Notes under the pieces: model-generated | The model's database searches: none | The model's input: the letters and a program-made list of their open reading frames with translations, nothing else | Told to the model about the DNA's origin: nothing | Shown here: piece by piece, positions 8,501-9,635 of the stretch | Layout: the number at the start of each line of letters is the position of its first letter | How positions within the stretch are numbered: position 1 is the first letter of the stretch | NCBI GenBank assembly: GCA_017988355.1 | Contig: JAGNRX010000037.1 | Span: 1 to 9,635, forward strand | Direction: 5' to 3' | DNA length: 9,635 bases | DNA from: Bacteroidales bacterium | GTDB lineage: Bacteria; Bacteroidota; Bacteroidia; Bacteroidales; P3 | Made by a program: the position numbers and the translations under genes

Positions 8501-9635
8501 GAACAGCTATTGAAATAATGGCACCTATCTTATCTCAAGGATTTGAATGGAGAGAATTAGGACAAAGCACATGGACTACAATAATAACAACTTTAGGTGT
8601 GGAAGTAATGACTCATAACTTAACAGGCTTAACTGCATATACAGTTTATGAGTACAGAGCATACGCAAGCTCTGACGAAGGTGTTGTTTACGGACAAACA
8701 ATAAACTTTAGAACCCTTCCAATACCATTAATCGCAGTAACATCTCCAGCAACAGACGTAACCCAAGTTCTTGCAACACTAAATGGAACAATTACTCCAG
8801 GAAGTGAAGCCGTAACAGCACAAGGATTTGAATGGAGAAAAACAGGCGTAAATACATGGACAGTAATAACCCTAACAGGAAACACTCTAACAAGTAATTT
8901 AACAGGCTTGATAGCTAGCACAAATTATGAGTACAGAGTATTTGCAAACACAGAATCAGGAACTGTTTATGGCGTAACACAAAACTTCGTAACCCTTGAC
9001 ATAGTACCACCAACCGTTGTAACCCTTGCAGCAACACAAGTTGAGCAAATAAAAGCAACCATTAATGGAACAATAGCATTAGGAAGTGAAGCAATACTAT
9101 CACAAGGTTTTGAATGGAAATTAGCAAGTGCAACAGCATGGACAGTTGAATATAAAATGATGACTGAAGGAGCAATCGCACATAATCTAATAAGCCTAAC
9201 TCCTAACAGAGCTTACCAGTACAGAGCATATGCAATAACAGAATCTGGAACCACTTACGGACAAACCCTAACTTTCACAACTCCAGCAATTCCAGCAATT
9301 GCAATAACAACACCAGCAAGCTCAATAACAGAAACAATGGCAACCCTAAACGGTAACCTTGTTTCAGGAAGTGAACTAATCACAAGCCAAGGCTTTGAAT
9401 GGAAGTTGGCAACTGTAAGCACATGGACAAATGTAATGTTACCATCTATAGGTAATGTAATAACTTATTCACTAAGTAGTTTAACAGCAAATACAACTTA
9501 TGAATACAGAGCATATGCAACCACAGCATCAGGAACAGTTTACGGACAAATCCAAAACTTCACAACCCTAGCCCTGCCACAAACCGTTGTAACAAACTCT
9601 GCAACCGCTATAACATCAACCCTTGCAACCCTAAA
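2470..9635 (+). CDS. Giant secreted FN3 / cleaved-adhesin repeat protein, 3'-truncated by window edge
   Basis: The frame runs 2388 codons to the edge with no stop, so the C-terminus is missing. The ATG at 2470 is chosen because an in-frame TAA lies just upstream at 2452-2454 and because it gives a signal peptide with a basic start (MKR) and a hydrophobic core. There is no clear Shine-Dalgarno, only an A-rich leader, as is common in Bacteroidota. Domain order by residue: signal peptide 1-20; beta-rich N-terminal region about 21-200; FN3 204-293; three tandem FN3 units 294-394, 395-495 and 496-594; cleaved-adhesin/MAM-like domains 595-758, 844-1030, 1119-1277 and 1366-1522, separated by FN3 domains 759-843, 1031-1118 and 1278-1365; FN3 1523-1603; then FN3-like repeats of 93-97 residues from 1604 onward. 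I see no enzyme active site. The inferred role is a cell-surface or secreted adhesin or scaffold. Type IX secretion is plausible from the architecture but unproven, as the sorting domain would lie beyond the window. No specific gene name is justified. Confidence 0.93.
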   Translation, partial: MKRLLFFLMAIMFAITGWTQTTVTIGTGTSTSSSGPIPGSYGFHNSAMLFTAAEMTQGGIIQSYGLEISTASSTSTRSLKIYLKEVSDVSLASSQIMNNLLEGATLVYDSTNVNCSSTGWRMFNFSTPFIYSGTGNLLVITTGAGCTTGGGCSVTVKYATTPTGKAWTKLIDNTNINFATSTANTNTYRYNSRFIMAALPLDYCYPPGNLLATNIFHSSADLTWTSRVSADSWTIEYKPSASNTWLSETSTTNSFSLIGLTGSTTYNARVKSNCSGSSTVSIWSNITFTTPTSCPAPTSLTVPSSSLTYSEALLTWRPTVNPATWNEGYLIQYKPSTIISWDSSVYISSVLDTSYLLTGLLPSKTYNVRIKAVCNPGIDSSAWTSTTNFTTLLSCPAPTSLTAPTSNISFTEALLTWRPTKNPATWNEGYLIQYKPSTVISWDSSISLSSILDTSYLLTGLMPSKTYNVRIKAVCNPGVDSSAWTSIVNINTLLSCPAPTTLVVPADKIRNNKALLTWRPTVNPYTWNQGYLIQYKLASVTDWAQAISVSSILDTSYMLQGLTAATSYTVRIKSVCNPGTDSSAWTSIVTFKTDCDPSNIFPWAEGFESVTVANTLPACWSATNLSSYTSTNIANTTYGRNARTGTKSASYKYGCNDKFTTPTFELTADNNYVFTFWYVTDGLSGWQKLQARVRGINDNSINEIIGTPVTNATNTVYTQYVGIYTPTVSGQYKFDIECQSTSSTWYLTIDDIAIKENSCRAPNNVVVSNITTTGANLSWDLGSSSQWIVEYKASADLTWTRNTVSTNSYTFTNLLPSKTYDIRLASLCGTDTSFVVSKTINTLCEIVTVFPWSEGFEEQFISAVSPGNKPAPRCWTIIDRGGVYSTYEYWWTRSEGATNARTGTGSAQCYTNYGTTNHNDWLISPEIALTGNELLSFYVRRTTSTSTEPEEITIYISSPDLALDTLGMGTYANLTGFTKIYHQDVPVGNWQKMEVNLTQYVGNRYIAFVRQGTPDGNYLRLDDVLIESPSCMRPILSIAKNITTTSADISWTSAPTQNSWWLYYKESSETDYDSINITAPSPYTLQGLASSSTYNCYMKAVCGTEMSEPSSLITFITPCDPIMVMPYSENFDTYGTGTSIMPTCWVRTSTSGAYPYVNTGGYVTNNLYFYTGTIGTYSIAVMKPIVASIPINTLMATFRYKNNSITDKFIVGVMTDPLDASTFDTVEIITGTSTWTQYEVNFNTYTGNGHLIAFKVPYTSATGYGYLDELTIDNIPACARPAAISVNGLGLSMSVTLSPGNLTDTAWYIYYKPSTATIWDSVYTTTATTTINNLLLQTTYEIFARTVCDGGINSSPTQTKTYKTPCYDASISAFPWTEGFETGLDCWAQEYTVGIANWTTSSSNTAPHTGTGYASFYNTARVNKTKLVSPELDLTVLSNPYVSFWHTQKAWAGDQDELKVLYRTSPTDSWTELVHYTTSIEFYQLDSIALPSGSPTYQIAFEGYGDYGYGIGLDDIKVYETTLSPTNITATPSITTAQITWTAGSTETAWQIRQGLTGTAIDVTARTYQANGLTPSTNYTYYIRGNYGAGKYSLWTPVTFRSLAIPQRVTTIAATIIGQNTATLNGTVVAGSEAIIDQGFVWRKIGATDTTWLESTATLTTGTITLNATGLAANAAYEFRAYATTFSATIYGRALTFTTLPAPPAALTSPATAIAQTVATLNAIITEGSQPLTAKGFEWRLEGETTWTTIISTLNADIISYNLTGLVASTDYEYRAFASSLTETAYGLVQSFTTLDIVPPTVITTPATAIAQTVATINASITIGSETITAQGFEWRLVGQSTWTTIASMLVGGTMANNLTGLTASTNYEYRAFTTTASGSIYGNIQNFTTLAIVPPTPITGIAVAFEQTIEILNGSIILGSELITDQGFEWRLLGETAWTPLTVALIDNAMNHNLTGLTANTYYEFRAYATTASGTVYGELKSFRTLAMQPPVVTTNLPTSIVQTSATLNGTAIEIMAPILSQGFEWRELGQSTWTTIITTLGVEVMTHNLTGLTAYTVYEYRAYASSDEGVVYGQTINFRTLPIPLIAVTSPATDVTQVLATLNGTITPGSEAVTAQGFEWRKTGVNTWTVITLTGNTLTSNLTGLIASTNYEYRVFANTESGTVYGVTQNFVTLDIVPPTVVTLAATQVEQIKATINGTIALGSEAILSQGFEWKLASATAWTVEYKMMTEGAIAHNLISLTPNRAYQYRAYAITESGTTYGQTLTFTTPAIPAIAITTPASSITETMATLNGNLVSGSELITSQGFEWKLATVSTWTNVMLPSIGNVITYSLSSLTANTTYEYRAYATTASGTVYGQIQNFTTLALPQTVVTNSATAITSTLATL
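2530..3078 (+). other. Beta-rich N-terminal domain of the giant protein
   Basis: About 180 residues begin with VTIGTGT and a Thr/Ser/Gly-rich segment, followed by SYGFHNSAMLFTAAEM and a stretch of alternating hydrophobic residues (SLKIYLKEV, GNLLVITTG). This opening resembles, from memory, the N-terminal regions of many secreted FN3-containing Bacteroidota proteins, where it probably forms a beta sandwich. It contains cysteines near residues 117, 146 and 152. No named function can be given. Confidence 0.5.
3349..4251 (+). repeat. Three tandem FN3 units of 101, 101 and 99 codons
   Basis: The units begin at the Cys codons 3349, 3652 and 3955, each opening CPAP and holding ALLTWRPT, GYLIQYK, LDTSY and a VCNPG-x-DSSAWTS segment. 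By hand alignment, units one and two agree at about 80 percent of residues, including an identical 27-base stretch (3400-3426 and 3703-3729, exactly 303 bases apart). The third unit is more diverged. Each unit has two cysteines, one at its start and one in the VCNPG strand, which could form a disulfide. The pattern points to fairly recent in-frame duplication inside the gene. Confidence 0.9.
4252..7035 (+). repeat. Four cleaved-adhesin/MAM-like domains alternating with FN3 domains
   Basis: The adhesin-like domains cover about 4252-4743, 4999-5559, 5824-6300 and 6565-7035. Each starts with Cys and an FPWxEGFE-type motif (FPWAEGFE, FPWSEGFE, MPYSENFD, FPWTEGFE). Each has a Cys-Trp pair soon after (PACW, PRCW, PTCW, LDCW) and ends in a strand with an acidic pair (IDDI, LDDV, LDEL, LDDI). 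The second also carries NDWLISPEI and LSFYVRR, typical of the cleaved-adhesin family known from gingipains and hemagglutinins of Porphyromonas. Such domains are beta sandwiches that bind proteins or glycans on surfaces. The intervening FN3 domains (4744-4998, 5560-5823, 6301-6564) again begin with Cys. The family match is by motif recognition, and the third copy is the weakest. Confidence 0.75.
7279..9635 (+). repeat. Array of FN3-like repeats of 93-97 codons, eight complete and one cut by the edge
   Basis: The units are about 7279-7569, 7570-7854, 7855-8142, 8143-8430, 8431-8718, 8719-8997, 8998-9285 and 9286-9570, with a ninth from 9571 to the edge. Shared marks in order are ATLNGT, GSExIxxQGFEWR, a TW pair, NLTGLTAxTxYEYRAYATT, SGTVYG and FTTL. 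The spacing between units varies by only a few codons, always in multiples of three. There are no cysteines in this part. The units resemble the FN3-like repeats of many Bacteroidota surface proteins and probably form a rod that holds the N-terminal binding domains away from the cell. The array continues past the window, so the copy number is unknown. Confidence 0.9.

Noticed and set aside
8688..8921. Antisense reading frame in the 3' repeat array
   Set aside because: It exists because the coding strand there is poor in codons that read as stops in reverse. It falls inside well-conserved FN3-like units.
7279..9635. Repeat array considered as CRISPR or a tandem DNA satellite
   Set aside because: Units of about 285 bases keep one reading frame, differ mostly in ways that preserve protein motifs, and have no short identical repeats with unique spacers.

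Overview
The window is AT-rich DNA with two plus-strand genes and no minus-strand gene that I can support. The likely source is a member of the Bacteroidota, probably Bacteroidales-like. The reasons are low-GC codon use, a start without a clear Shine-Dalgarno sequence, a possible TTTG / TAnnTTTG type promoter, and a giant exported protein whose cleaved-adhesin and fibronectin type III (FN3) domains are typical of that phylum. Genus and species cannot be told from this sequence.

Positions 1-1938 hold the 3' part of pnp, which encodes polynucleotide phosphorylase. The gene enters from the left edge already in frame. The window contains the end of the first RNase PH domain, the helical domain, the whole second RNase PH domain, the KH and S1 RNA-binding domains, and a low-complexity Ser-Asp-Arg tail. 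A strong hairpin plus T-run terminator follows at 1964-1998.

Positions 1999-2469 are non-coding and very AT-rich. They hold a small inverted repeat, short direct repeats, and a plausible promoter for the next gene close to its start.

From 2470 to the right edge there is one uninterrupted reading frame of 2388 codons with no stop, so the protein is larger than what is visible. It begins with a signal peptide. A beta-rich N-terminal region follows, then an FN3 domain, three tandem FN3 units of about 100 residues, and a stretch that alternates four cleaved-adhesin/MAM-like domains with FN3 domains. The rest is an array of FN3-like repeats of 93-97 residues, with eight complete copies and a ninth cut by the edge. 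The cysteine-bearing part ends near residue 1386, and everything after it is cysteine-free. The inferred role is a secreted or surface-anchored adhesin or stalk protein, possibly exported by the type IX secretion system. The C-terminal sorting domain that would test this lies outside the window.

The two genes look functionally unrelated: a housekeeping RNA-decay enzyme followed, after its terminator, by a separately transcribed surface protein. I found no RNA gene, CRISPR array, insertion sequence or obvious new multi-gene system. The most unusual content is the giant repeat protein itself.
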